DNA of 64,000 nt from Chryseobacterium indoltheticum (GTDB lineage: Bacteria; Bacteroidota; Bacteroidia; Flavobacteriales; Weeksellaceae): the NCBI RefSeq assembly GCF_003815915.1, contig NZ_CP033929.1, positions 124,001 to 188,000 of the forward strand, in the 5' to 3' direction. Below the pieces are notes generated by a model, which saw nothing but the letters and a program-made list of their open reading frames with translations, was not told the origin of the DNA and ran no database searches. Shown one piece after another: positions 8,309 through 16,543 of this stretch (the stretch's first letter is position 1; the number at the start of each line of letters is the position of its first letter). A program made the translations under genes and the position numbers.

Positions 8309-9322
8309 TTAAATATTCTCAGAATCTCGAATCTCAGATTTCGAATCTCTTAAAAATTTCTCTACAAATAATTTTGCTTCGGTACTTGGATTAGAAATCA
8401 GGTCTGAAGCATTTTTTTTGTGTTGAATATAAGCTTCCTCCACAGAATCATTTTTTTTCATCATGCTTAAAATATATTCCTGAACCCAATATTCAAAACG
8501 TTTTTCAGATTGCATTGTCCGTACTTTATCAAAACGAGCGGTATTCTTTTTTAATGAAATAAAATCTTCGATTTTCTGATAAACCTCCTTTAGCCCTTCA
8601 TTTTGTAAAGCGGAACCTAGTAAAACAGGCACTTTCCAGTCTTTTTCTTTGGAAGGAAGAAAATCTAATGCACGTTTCAGTTCGAGTTTGGTATTTTTAG
8701 CTTTCTGCAGATTGCTTTCTTCTACTTTATTAATAAAAATAATATCCACCATTTCCATGATTCCGCGCTTGATTCCCTGAAGTTCATCTCCGCCACCAAT
8801 AATTTTTAAGAATAAAAAAACATCGGTAATATCTGAAACCAAAACTTCAGACTGCCCTACTCCAACGGTTTCAATTAAAATATAATCGTAACCTGCAGCT
8901 TCGCAAATCATCATCGTTTCAAAAGTAGTATTGGCAACGCCTCCCAAAAATCCCGAACTTGGTGAAGGACGAATGAATGCATTTTCTTCTTTTGCCAATT
9001 CTTCCATTCTGGTTTTGTCTCCTAGAATACTGCCTTTATTAATCGCTGAACTGGGATCAATGGCTAAAACCGCAACTTTTTTATTATTTGCGATCGCTAG
9101 CCTGCCAAAGTTTTCTATAAAAGTAGATTTTCCAGCTCCCGGAACTCCTGTAATCCCTACACGAATCGATTTTCCTGTTAATGGAAGTATCTTTTTTAAA
9201 AGTTCTTCAGCCTGACTTCTATGTTCAGGCTTATTACTTTCAACTAGAGTAATGGCTTTTGCAATCAAACGTTTATTGCCTGATTTAATGCCATCGATAA
9301 AGTCTTCTGTTGAAATTTTCAT
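8309..9322 (-). CDS. meaB: methylmalonyl-CoA mutase-associated GTPase MeaB
   Basis: 337-residue G3E-type GTPase that loads and protects the adenosylcobalamin cofactor of methylmalonyl-CoA mutase. The P-loop is GVPGAGKS (59-66), followed by AIDPSSAINKGSILGDKTRM, the switch region IETVGVGQSE, and the guanine-specificity motif NKVEE. The mutase large-subunit gene is on the same strand about 8 kb away (17566-19692), not adjacent as in many genomes, which supports but does not prove partnership. Length is normal. Confidence 0.95.
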   Translation of the reverse strand: MKISTEDFIDGIKSGNKRLIAKAITLVESNKPEHRSQAEELLKKILPLTGKSIRVGITGVPGAGKSTFIENFGRLAIANNKKVAVLAIDPSSAINKGSILGDKTRMEELAKEENAFIRPSPSSGFLGGVANTTFETMMICEAAGYDYILIETVGVGQSEVLVSDITDVFLFLKIIGGGDELQGIKRGIMEMVDIIFINKVEESNLQKAKNTKLELKRALDFLPSKEKDWKVPVLLGSALQNEGLKEVYQKIEDFISLKKNTARFDKVRTMQSEKRFEYWVQEYILSMMKKNDSVEEAYIQHKKNASDLISNPSTEAKLFVEKFLRDSKSEIRDSENI

Positions 9323-9470
9323 CTGGGTATTCCATTTTTAAGGAAAGATGTAACCTTTCGGTTTCATTCATTCAAAAATATAAAAATAACCTACAAAATC
9401 CGAAAAAAAGAGTACTAATTTTAATGCTTCTAAATTATAAAGCTATGAGCCAATCACCTGCAAAATTCAT

Positions 9471-9478
9471 TATTTTTG
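9471..9478 (+). promoter_or_regulatory. -7 promoter element (TATTTTTG)
   Basis: TATTTTTG fits the Bacteroidota TAnnTTTG element and lies 21 bases before the ATG of the first cytochrome-like gene. No clear TTG -33 box is seen at the expected distance. Confidence 0.4.
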
Positions 9479-9499
9479 TTTTAAACAATTAAAAAAAAT

Positions 9500-9793
9500 A
9501 TGAAAAGTCTATTTGCAGCAGCAACATTTACCCTTGTCTTATTAGCATCTTGTACGCCGAAAGCAACACCCGTAGCACAAGCTCCAAAATCAGCAACCAG
9601 TACGGCAGAACAACTAGCACAGGGAAAAACAATCTTCGAAACTGCATGCAAAAGATGTCACGATTTGCCAGAACCCACCAAATTTACTTCTGTGCAATGG
9701 GTAGGAATTATGAATTCTATGGCACCCAAAGCAAAACTAACCGACGAACAACATCAGTGGGTTTATGATTATGTGGTGTCTGTTAAAAAATAA
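9500..9793 (+). CDS. monohaem cytochrome c-like lipoprotein (copy 1)
   Basis: 97 residues. The lipobox LLASC has lipidated Cys18, then a Pro/Ala-rich linker, then one CxxCH haem site (Cys50, Cys53, His54, in ETACKRCHD). A Met in NSMAPKAKL is a candidate distal ligand. The end DEQHQWVYDYVVSVKK is shared with the next gene, a clear tandem paralogue 28 bases downstream. It is probably a membrane-anchored periplasmic electron carrier; its redox partner is unknown. Confidence 0.88.
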   Translation: MKSLFAAATFTLVLLASCTPKATPVAQAPKSATSTAEQLAQGKTIFETACKRCHDLPEPTKFTSVQWVGIMNSMAPKAKLTDEQHQWVYDYVVSVKK

Positions 9794-9821
9794 AAGATTT
9801 AACCAATAAAAAAATATCATC

Positions 9822-10109
9822 ATGAAAAAATTAGTATTAAGTATGATTTTAGGATCTGCTTTTATGGTTTCATGTGGACCAAAAAGTACAGCAGTAACCG
9901 GTCCTAAATTTACCACAGCAGAACATTTAGCACAAGGGAAAACAGTTTTTGAAAACTCTTGCAACAGATGTCATGCGCTTCCAAATCCGGAAAAACATGA
10001 CGACCAAGGCTGGATTAAAACCTTAAGTAGAATGGCGCCAAAAGCAAAGTTGAACGATGAACAACATCAAATGGTGTATGATTATTTGATTTCTGTAAAT
10101 AAAAAATAG
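9822..10109 (+). CDS. monohaem cytochrome c-like lipoprotein (copy 2)
   Basis: 95 residues, a paralogue of the preceding gene with the same layout. Lipobox FMVSC (Cys18), haem site CNRCH (Cys47, Cys50, His51), candidate Met ligand in SRMAPKAKL, and C-terminus DEQHQMVYDYLISVNKK. The two cores share the AEHLAQGKTVFENSC pattern but differ in the linkers and leader, so the duplication is not recent. The two genes probably form one transcript starting before copy 1. Confidence 0.88.
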   Translation: MKKLVLSMILGSAFMVSCGPKSTAVTGPKFTTAEHLAQGKTVFENSCNRCHALPNPEKHDDQGWIKTLSRMAPKAKLNDEQHQMVYDYLISVNKK

Positions 10110-10295
10110 ACTTTCTTTTGAGAGTCTATTGTGCTTAAATCTCACCTCAATTCGAGTTGAGATTAGCAAAAGTTCTCGATACACTTTTTTCATTTCATTA
10201 AGATAAACGCCCGAACTGACAAACTCCTCGCTCAGATTAAACTTATAAAAATTGACAAGCAAAGTGAATTTACAATTGACAATTAACCGTTTAAA

Positions 10296-11288
10296 TCACT
10301 TTAAATCAATTCCCAAGCCTGGTTTTCCGGATAGAGTAATTTTACCATTTTCCACAAAATTCCCGGTTGCATAATCATTGGAAATAAGTGTTGCTCCGTC
10401 TAAATCGGCATAGTCTCCAAGACCTGCTAAAAGGCATCCTGCCGAAATTCCAACTGTGGATTCTGTCATGCAGCCGATCATAATTTTATAGTTTAATTCT
10501 CTTGCTTTTTTTATCATTTCTAAAGCGGGAGTCAATCCTCCACATTTCATCAGCTTAATGTTGATACTTTTATAATATGGAATGAGTTCCTCAAGTGAAT
10601 CGATATCTTGACAATCTTCATCTGCCATCCAATTTGCAAAGCCTTCTTTTTGTAAAACTTTATAATTGTTGATCGGGCGAGGCTGTTCCAGATAGGAGAA
10701 TTTCTGAATTTCATTATTTTTCTGAAGCCAACTACAATCTTCATCGGTGAAGCTTGCATTGGAATCTAATGCGATATTTTTATTTAATTGTAACAGTTTC
10801 TCAACCTGCATTTTGTCCAATCCTTTACATTTCACTTTAAACTTATTCCATTCACTTTGACGAATTTTTTTTATCTGTTCTTCAATGGATGCTACAGAAA
10901 TTGTGATCGAGCTTTCAACCAAATCATTAGAAGGAATTTTATTTAATTCAATAAAACTTTTATTCTCCAACTTTCCGAACAGATCCCAATACGCACAATC
11001 CAAAGCAGAAAGTAAAAACGGATGTAGATTTAAACCCACTAAAAAAGCAAAAAAATCTTTGGGATGAATGATATTATGACCCTCAATTTCACGCTGAATT
11101 TCTTTTAATTTTAAAACAAAATCACTAAGGTTAATCTGATAATAATCAATCGCCACACACTCGCCATAGCCTTTACATTTTTGATGAGATAGTTCAACGA
11201 GCAATGCATTGCGATGATCATAGTTCCCGTAAGCAATGGAGAATGTTTCTTTTAGGTGAAGCTTTTTAAGTGTAAACTTTATTTTCAT
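10296..11288 (-). CDS. dipeptide epimerase, enolase superfamily (L-Ala-D/L-Glu type)
   Basis: 330 residues of the muconate-lactonizing subgroup. The catalytic KxK is in FKVKCKG, metal ligands are Asp (ALDSNAS), Glu (YLEQPRP) and Asp (MADEDC), and the opposite catalytic Lys is in NIKLMKCGG. The C-terminal DLDGATLI is the specificity loop. Family members epimerise L-Ala-D-Glu released from murein so that it can be degraded; exact substrate is inferred. It starts four bases after the upstream lipoprotein stop, so it is probably the last gene of the rtcB-led minus-strand operon. Confidence 0.88.
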   Translation of the reverse strand: MKIKFTLKKLHLKETFSIAYGNYDHRNALLVELSHQKCKGYGECVAIDYYQINLSDFVLKLKEIQREIEGHNIIHPKDFFAFLVGLNLHPFLLSALDCAYWDLFGKLENKSFIELNKIPSNDLVESSITISVASIEEQIKKIRQSEWNKFKVKCKGLDKMQVEKLLQLNKNIALDSNASFTDEDCSWLQKNNEIQKFSYLEQPRPINNYKVLQKEGFANWMADEDCQDIDSLEELIPYYKSINIKLMKCGGLTPALEMIKKARELNYKIMIGCMTESTVGISAGCLLAGLGDYADLDGATLISNDYATGNFVENGKITLSGKPGLGIDLK

Positions 11289-11291
11289 ATA

Positions 11292-11915
11292 CTAACTTAC
11301 CCATTGGTCAAATGTTCTTAAAACAACCCATTTTCCATTCACTTTTTTATAGATCGAAGTTGAACCTCCACCGTATAATGGTCCACAAGACATTGAATTT
11401 TGTACAATGCAAACCGTTTTATTCTTATTAAAGAAAGGAACAGAAAAAGTTTGAATGCATTTATCTCCATATTTTTTTCGAAACTGTTTCCAAAAATTTC
11501 GTTCATATTTTATGCTTAAATTCAAAATTTCGTCGGTGGTTACAAAATCTAATTTATTCTTGATTCTACTTTTTTGGAGATTAAAATTTATTAAGTTTCT
11601 ATCTTGATTTTTATAGTAAGATGAATCTTTCATTGCAAAAATTGAATCATATGAGAAATTCAACGCTAAAACAGGCGGCGGCGGTGGTTCGTTCTCATTT
11701 AATTCTTCAAAAAAAATCCTCTTAACTGCAATATTATAAATGTTATCATGTAAAATATCATTAATGCTGTCTTCTCTAATTTGGTCAGTAATAAGTTGAT
11801 TCAAAACTTCGTACTTCAAGTCCAAGGTTTCATCTTTTTGGATTATTTCTTTTCTCGCTTCGTTCTTTTTGCAGGAAATCAATAGCAATAGAATCAAAAA
11901 TAAATAGTCTTTCAT
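11292..11915 (-). CDS. hypothetical lipoprotein
   Basis: 207 residues. The leader MKDYLFLILLLLISC ends with a lipobox Cys at position 15, followed by a Lys/Glu-rich linker. A proline run (ENEPPPPPVLALNFS) sits near the middle. Cysteines occur in the C-terminal part (KCIQTF, TVCIVQNSMSCGPLYGGGS). No family is recognised. It is 25 bases from the TPR gene before it and tightly linked to the epimerase gene after it, so it is probably co-transcribed. Confidence 0.75.
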   Translation of the reverse strand: MKDYLFLILLLLISCKKNEARKEIIQKDETLDLKYEVLNQLITDQIREDSINDILHDNIYNIAVKRIFFEELNENEPPPPPVLALNFSYDSIFAMKDSSYYKNQDRNLINFNLQKSRIKNKLDFVTTDEILNLSIKYERNFWKQFRKKYGDKCIQTFSVPFFNKNKTVCIVQNSMSCGPLYGGGSTSIYKKVNGKWVVLRTFDQWVS

Positions 11916-11940
11916 AAATTAAATTTACAAAAAAGGAGAC

Positions 11941-12453
11941 TTATTTCGTCTCCTTCTTGTTTTTAGATTTTTTCTTGGGCATTTTAGATTTTATAAATTT
12001 CTTGCGATCTTTTACAACATCCAAACTATGCGATGAAAAACAATACTTTTCTGCTTCAGTTAAGAACTTTAAAGCATTGGGAAAACTTCCTCTCTTCTCA
12101 GAAAGCAGGGATCTGTAAAACCAGATAGTCGCTTTATCAATTCCTTTTATTTTTAAAGAATAGGTAATCAGCATTTCAGCTTCCTGCAAATCTTCATTAT
12201 CCAGAAGACATTTGATGTAATATTTGGGCGTATTGAGATTCGTCACATCACATTGCATTGCCTCTTCAAAATAGAGTTTTGCTTTTTCGTAATCGATGAG
12301 CATTTCGCTGTAGATTCTTCCCATTAAACAGAGAGAATCTGCATCTTCAGGATCGTACGACAATGCATAATTCAACGCTTCCAGACAATCCGGCAAGCTA
12401 TAAGGATAATTATCTAAAGCCTCGAAGTAATATTTACTTTTAGTTAAGGTCAT
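11941..12453 (-). CDS. tetratricopeptide-repeat protein
   Basis: 170 residues with helical TPR-like repeats: ALNYALSYDPEDADSLCLMG, KAKLYFEEAMQCDVTNLNTP, and a third around ALKFLTEAEKYCF. The C-terminus is strongly basic (KSKMPKKKSKNKKETK), which could bind nucleic acid or ribosome. The start lies 14 bases inside prfH, indicating translational coupling. No signal peptide is present, so it is cytoplasmic. A role in the rescue/repair pathway is suggested only by context. Confidence 0.82.
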   Translation of the reverse strand: MTLTKSKYYFEALDNYPYSLPDCLEALNYALSYDPEDADSLCLMGRIYSEMLIDYEKAKLYFEEAMQCDVTNLNTPKYYIKCLLDNEDLQEAEMLITYSLKIKGIDKATIWFYRSLLSEKRGSFPNALKFLTEAEKYCFSSHSLDVVKDRKKFIKSKMPKKKSKNKKETK

Positions 12454-13138
12454 TTTTATATTTTTTTAATTCGTTTTTCAGGGTATTTCTTTGTTTTCTG
12501 AAAGATTTTTCCTGATAATTCTTTTTAAAATCTGTTCCCGAAAAAGTACGGACAGCGTTTCCTCTCTGCACCTGCAAATGATTGTTCCATGTTTCCTGCA
12601 TTTGCTTTTGAAGCTGAATAATATTCTGCTCCAATACTTTTTCTTTCAGTCTTTCAATAGAAAGTTTTTTATTCTCCAATTGCGAACGAGAATCCTGCAC
12701 AAAAACACTTTTTCCGGTCTGAATATGAGTCGCACGAACAGCAGTATTTACTTTATTCACGTTTTGTCCGCCACTTCCCTGGCTTCTCGTCGTCTGAAAC
12801 TGAATATCTTTTTCGTTGAAATTAATTTTCTTCAATCCTTCCAGTTCAAAAACCCCAATAAACCAATTGCTTCTTTTATGCAGTTTTCGGAATGTACTTT
12901 TCCCTATCCAACAAATACTTCCTAACCAAGTTTTTAAAAATTCATTTACATTTTTTGATTTTAAAAATAGGGTTACAGATTTCAATGTAAGATTTTCATC
13001 ACCATTTTCGCGGTGTATGATTTCGTAATCTATATTATTATTTTTTGCTTCCTCAAGGAAAACCTTCAGAACTTTGGCAACTATCCATTGGCATTCTAAA
13101 GGTCCTCTTCCTGAGGTTATTTGTATTAATTTGTCCAT
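12440..13138 (-). CDS. prfH: peptide chain release factor H (PrfH-like)
   Basis: 232 residues. N-terminal SGRGPLECQWIV (RGP at 11-13) is typical of PrfH. The hydrolase domain holds the GGQ motif at 123-125 (RSQGSGGQNVNKVNTAVRATH), which places the catalytic Gln at the peptidyl-transferase centre. The codon-recognition domains of RF1/RF2 are absent. I place the start at the ATG one base after the upstream stop, since this gives the usual PrfH N-terminus; an ATG 18 bases earlier is possible. In E. coli, PrfH releases peptides from ribosomes cut at the 16S decoding centre, and its partner RtcB2 reseals them. An rtcB gene heads this operon. Confidence 0.92.
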   Translation of the reverse strand: MDKLIQITSGRGPLECQWIVAKVLKVFLEEAKNNNIDYEIIHRENGDENLTLKSVTLFLKSKNVNEFLKTWLGSICWIGKSTFRKLHKRSNWFIGVFELEGLKKINFNEKDIQFQTTRSQGSGGQNVNKVNTAVRATHIQTGKSVFVQDSRSQLENKKLSIERLKEKVLEQNIIQLQKQMQETWNNHLQVQRGNAVRTFSGTDFKKNYQEKSFRKQRNTLKNELKKYKNDLN

Positions 13139-13139
13139 T

Positions 13140-13685
13140 TTATTTTGGTATTTCACTTAATCTTGGATGACCGACAGGATCAATTCCTTTTTCCAATAAA
13201 TCTTTTGCAGCCATTACCGCCCAACATTTATCGCTGGAATGAATATTTCTGTAAAATGAAAGTAAAACATCAGGTTTCACCACCATAAATCCGTTGGTTT
13301 CTACAGTTTCCAAATCATTTCTTTCAAAGAAATCAATGGTTATCCTGTGGAATTTTTCATTTTCCATTTCGATTGTTTTCTCGTACCTGCGGAAGTTTTC
13401 TTCGCTTGGCAAATGATCATAACGAGTCCAGATTTTCTGAAAACCTTCCTGCTGAAGAATCATAACGACCTCTGCTACGTTTTCCTTATTTACAAAAATA
13501 TCAATATCCTTATGGTCGTGAGCGTGCTTATATTCTGTGTGTCCTATTTCAGACATAAAATGCCATGCCCAACCTCCTGATAAAATGACTTTGTTTTTTA
13601 ATTTCTCTAAAATTTCCAGTCCGTATTGAATTCTAAATTCCGGCCAGACCTCACCGTATCTTTTTATATTATGTGGCGCTCCCAT
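13140..13685 (-). CDS. nucleotidyltransferase-superfamily-like protein in rtcB-prfH operon
   Basis: 181 residues. The pattern LSGGWAWHF (37-43) followed by HDHKDIDIFV (57-65, with Asp60-x-Asp62) resembles the G-G/S helix and DxD metal site of the nucleotidyltransferase fold seen in small aminoglycoside/lincosamide adenylyltransferase-like proteins. A later acidic residue in ITIDFFERND could be the third carboxylate. Substrate is unknown; since it lies between an RNA ligase and a release factor, an RNA end or tRNA/rRNA substrate is an attractive guess. One base separates its stop from the prfH start. Confidence 0.7.
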   Translation of the reverse strand: MGAPHNIKRYGEVWPEFRIQYGLEILEKLKNKVILSGGWAWHFMSEIGHTEYKHAHDHKDIDIFVNKENVAEVVMILQQEGFQKIWTRYDHLPSEENFRRYEKTIEMENEKFHRITIDFFERNDLETVETNGFMVVKPDVLLSFYRNIHSSDKCWAVMAAKDLLEKGIDPVGHPRLSEIPK

Positions 13686-13719
13686 TTTTGTTAATTTTTG
13701 TTGATAGTTGATGTTTGTC

Positions 13720-13755
13720 AGTTGATGGCGTTAAAGATTCTAACAACCATCAACT
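13720..13755. other. inverted repeat between rtcB and the nucleotidyltransferase-like gene
   Basis: AGTTGATGG and CCATCAACT form a 9-bp stem around an 18-base loop in the 87-base gap after rtcB. There is no long T run on the minus strand, so it is a weak terminator at best. It could give partial attenuation or protect the rtcB transcript 3' end. Confidence 0.4.
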
Positions 13756-13772
13756 AAAAACTAACAACCAAT

Positions 13773-15164
13773 TTACTTATCCATCCTCACAATTCTAGGC
13801 TGGAAAGTTCCAAGAATATCTACCAATTCGCTTTGCGCATTCATGACTTCGTTGATGTCTTTGTACGCCATTGGTGCTTCTTCGGCATTTCCGCCCATCA
13901 AAGTGACATTTTTGAGTTTTAATTCTTTCTTAATGTCATTTTGAGTGAAAAGATTTCTGCATTCTCCTCTTGAAAAAGCTCGTCCTGCTCCGTGTGAAGC
14001 TGAGTTCAATGAATCCGGATTTCCTTTTCCGCGAACAATAAAACCTTTTGCAGTCATCGATCCGGGAATCATTCCCAATTCATTTTCATTTGCCGGAGTT
14101 GCGCCTTTTCTGTGAACAATCATTTCTTTTCCGTTATGGATTTCTTTCCAGGCGAAATTGTGATGGTTTTCGATTTTAGCTTTCACTCTTCCGCCAACTG
14201 CTTTTACCAATCTTCGGTGAATGTCGTCGTGACAAGCCGAAGCGTAATCTCCTGCAAGATTCATCGCTGTCCAGTATTCTAAGCCGAGATGCGTATTCAA
14301 ATCTAGCCAGGCGAAGTTTTGGGCTTCTTTTGGCAAAGGACATTGCTCTGTCGCAACTCTCGAATAATACTGAGCGATTTCTGCTCCCAAACCACGCGAA
14401 CCGCTGTGTGAAAGAATTCCGAGGTATTTTCCTTTTGGAAGGTTGATCTGTTCGTCTTCTTCCGTAATTTCAACTTCCCCGAACTCCACAAAATGATTTC
14501 CGCCGCCGGAACTTCCCATTTGTTTGATGGCTTTTCCTTTTAATCGTCTCAAAATCGGAATTAAGTCGAATGTGTCTCTGTCGAAAATTTCGTGATCGAC
14601 GTGAGATTTATGCGTTTCATACATCCCGAATTTGGTATGCTCGGCAAGCGCTTTTTCATATTTATCTCTAGCTCCGTTCAGATATGAAATCGGCGTATCC
14701 AAAATACTGAGCGACATTCTACAGCCGATATCCATGCCGACTCCGTAAGGAATTACAGCATTTTCTACGGCGAGAACTCCACCAATCGGAAGCCCGTAAC
14801 CACTGTGTGCATCAGGCATCAAAGCTCCTTGCGTTGCAATTGGAAGTTTCAATGCGGTGTACAATTGATTCTTTGCTTCATCCGAAATATTATTTCCGAA
14901 AATCTGAAAAGAAGTTCGGTTTGTGTTGAGCATTCTTTTTTCTGTTTTCTTGGATGAAAGCAAGGCTTCTGCGATTTGTCCGAAGGTTAAATCTTTCTCA
15001 AAATTTTCCGGATTGACCAGAATTTCCTTTAAAAGAGATTTTACATGATGAATATTTTTCGTGGCAAAATTTCTTTTCATGACTTCCAAAGCGATGTTTA
15101 CGCTTTGATTATTTGGATAGCCTAATTTTAATATATCTTTTCCTTTAAGTTTTAAATTTCCCAT
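13773..15164 (-). CDS. rtcB: RNA-splicing/repair ligase RtcB
   Basis: 463 residues. RtcB joins RNA 2',3'-cyclic phosphate or 3'-phosphate ends to 5'-OH ends using GTP and Mn2+. Landmarks are MPDAHSGYG (116-124), metal ligands Asp145 and Cys148 in GMDIGCRM, GGGNHFVE (220-227), SHSGSRGLG, and the His351 region HRKGATPA; the guanylated His is in this C-terminal part. About 70 N-terminal residues (including TFGQIAEALLSSKK) precede the canonical core, as compared with the ~408-residue E. coli protein. It heads a minus-strand operon with prfH. An IS110 element sits about 230 bases upstream and may affect its promoter. Confidence 0.95.
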   Translation of the reverse strand: MGNLKLKGKDILKLGYPNNQSVNIALEVMKRNFATKNIHHVKSLLKEILVNPENFEKDLTFGQIAEALLSSKKTEKRMLNTNRTSFQIFGNNISDEAKNQLYTALKLPIATQGALMPDAHSGYGLPIGGVLAVENAVIPYGVGMDIGCRMSLSILDTPISYLNGARDKYEKALAEHTKFGMYETHKSHVDHEIFDRDTFDLIPILRRLKGKAIKQMGSSGGGNHFVEFGEVEITEEDEQINLPKGKYLGILSHSGSRGLGAEIAQYYSRVATEQCPLPKEAQNFAWLDLNTHLGLEYWTAMNLAGDYASACHDDIHRRLVKAVGGRVKAKIENHHNFAWKEIHNGKEMIVHRKGATPANENELGMIPGSMTAKGFIVRGKGNPDSLNSASHGAGRAFSRGECRNLFTQNDIKKELKLKNVTLMGGNAEEAPMAYKDINEVMNAQSELVDILGTFQPRIVRMDK

Positions 15165-15311
15165 TGTTTTTTTTAATAAAATGTTTAGATATCAACGCTA
15201 GATGAAAGATATTTTTGCATCTGATATTTCACCAACTAAAATTTTAGTTGATCTTGTTTTTGTCATCTTTTTGAAAGAGATTCTTCCTTCGTGAGAATGA
15301 CAATGTTATTC

Positions 15312-15344
15312 AAACCTCATAGGTTTTAAAAACCTATGAGGTTT
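15312..15344. repeat. perfect 16-bp-arm palindrome
   Basis: AAACCTCATAGGTTTT, one base, then its exact reverse complement. It lies between rtcB and the IS110 transposase gene. It may be the transposase transcript terminator (minus strand) or a dispersed palindromic element; only one copy was noticed in this window. Confidence 0.7.
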
Positions 15345-15395
15345 ATTGGCAGAGTGTTTTCTAGCCCCGATGTTCTATGTTACTATGCAAATTAT

Positions 15396-16385
15396 TCAGG
15401 TTAAAATTTTAAAGTTTTTTTGATAATCTGGTTGATAATTGATTTTATTTTTTACCACTCCAAAACATATTCTCAGTAGCTTGTTACATACTGCAATTAA
15501 AGCTAATTTTTTAGGTTTCCCCTGAGAAAGAAGTCTTTCATAAAACTCTTTACATTGTTTGTTATGCTTAATTGCCGTCCACGAACAAACATATAACAAG
15601 CCCCTGATATGATTCTTTGAGGTTCTGCATTTTCCCGGGGAATATGATTTCTTTCCCGATTGATAAATACGGGGTGCCAAGCCAAAATATTTAGATAATG
15701 ATTTTGCTGAATTAAAGTTTTTAAATCCTGAAGTAGCCGTCATCAGTTGAAGAGATGTCTTTTCACCAATGCCAGATACACTTTGTAGTAATGCTTTTGT
15801 TTCCTTAAACTCTTCATCCTGGAGCCCAGGGAGACGGCTTATAACTTCTTTAATCTCTTTTTCTAATTGTTGTAATCTTCTTTCATAATGTTTTTCTGTG
15901 TTTGGATTAATCTGAGCATTATAGCGAAGAGATTTTAACTTCACTCCATATCTCCTTTTTTCTTCCTCCAAATCATTGAGAAGCTTTAGTTCCTGATCAA
16001 GATGTTCAATATCAACACTTTTAGAAGTATAAATATCAGGTTTAAACATCTCTCCGTAAAGCCTGATCAGCTTGGCATCTTCAGCATCTGTCTTGCTGAT
16101 GATGTTTTTCATCCTTGCAAAATGCTTAACAGACATACAGTTTATCAGACTTGATTCAAAGCCCTGAACTAAGGATAAATGTAAAATACGACTGCTGTAA
16201 TTTCCTGTGGCCTCAATGACAAAACAATAATCTTCTATCCGCAGTTTCTTTAGAAATGACAAAATAGAGCGCTGGGTATTTTCTATATTAAAAACCTGAT
16301 CTCTGTTTTCAAAATCATTAAAGCTTACTGTTAAAAACTTCGCTCCGACATCTACTCCAATTACTTTTTTTGATATTTTTGACAT
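15396..16385 (-). CDS. IS110-family DEDD transposase (bridge-RNA-guided recombinase family)
   Basis: 329 residues from the ATG at 16385 (MSKISKKVIGVDVGAKFL); an ATG 63 bases upstream is in frame but adds an atypical leader. The RuvC-like acidic residues are in GVDVGAKFLTVSF, VIEATGNYSS and SKTDAEDAKLIRLYG. A helix-hairpin-helix-like SVSGIGEKTSLQLMTA follows. The C-terminal domain holds the candidate nucleophilic Ser in GLAPRIYQSGKKS, then HIRGLLYVCSWTAIKHN. Reading frame is intact, so the element may be active. IS110 recombinases use an element-encoded bridge RNA; a candidate lies just upstream. Confidence 0.93.
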   Translation of the reverse strand: MSKISKKVIGVDVGAKFLTVSFNDFENRDQVFNIENTQRSILSFLKKLRIEDYCFVIEATGNYSSRILHLSLVQGFESSLINCMSVKHFARMKNIISKTDAEDAKLIRLYGEMFKPDIYTSKSVDIEHLDQELKLLNDLEEEKRRYGVKLKSLRYNAQINPNTEKHYERRLQQLEKEIKEVISRLPGLQDEEFKETKALLQSVSGIGEKTSLQLMTATSGFKNFNSAKSLSKYFGLAPRIYQSGKKSYSPGKCRTSKNHIRGLLYVCSWTAIKHNKQCKEFYERLLSQGKPKKLALIAVCNKLLRICFGVVKNKINYQPDYQKNFKILT

Positions 16386-16474
16386 ACAAAATTCTTTTTT
16401 AAAGAAGTTTTCTTCTGATCCACCATGGTAAAAGTTATGGCTAAACAACGTTCTATCCGGATTTGGAAGAAAAC

Positions 16475-16543
16475 AGCAGCAGGGGAATAAAATCGGGGAC
16501 GATATCTAAGTATCAGTGAAGCGTCTGCCTTTATCCTGCTGCT
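16475..16543 (-). ncRNA. candidate bridge RNA stem-loop of the IS110 element
   Basis: In the transposase 5' non-coding region, AGCAGCAGG (minus strand 16543-16535 side) pairs with CCTGCTGCT at 16483-16475: nine base pairs closing a ~51-base loop. In the IS110 group the bridge RNA is encoded between the left end and the recombinase gene, exactly this place. Loop pairing to target and donor cannot be verified without the element ends and other insertion copies. Confidence 0.5.

Noticed and set aside
12491-12925. 144-codon plus-strand ORF
   Set aside because: It lies opposite prfH, whose GGQ and RGP motifs are clear, and its product has no recognisable feature.
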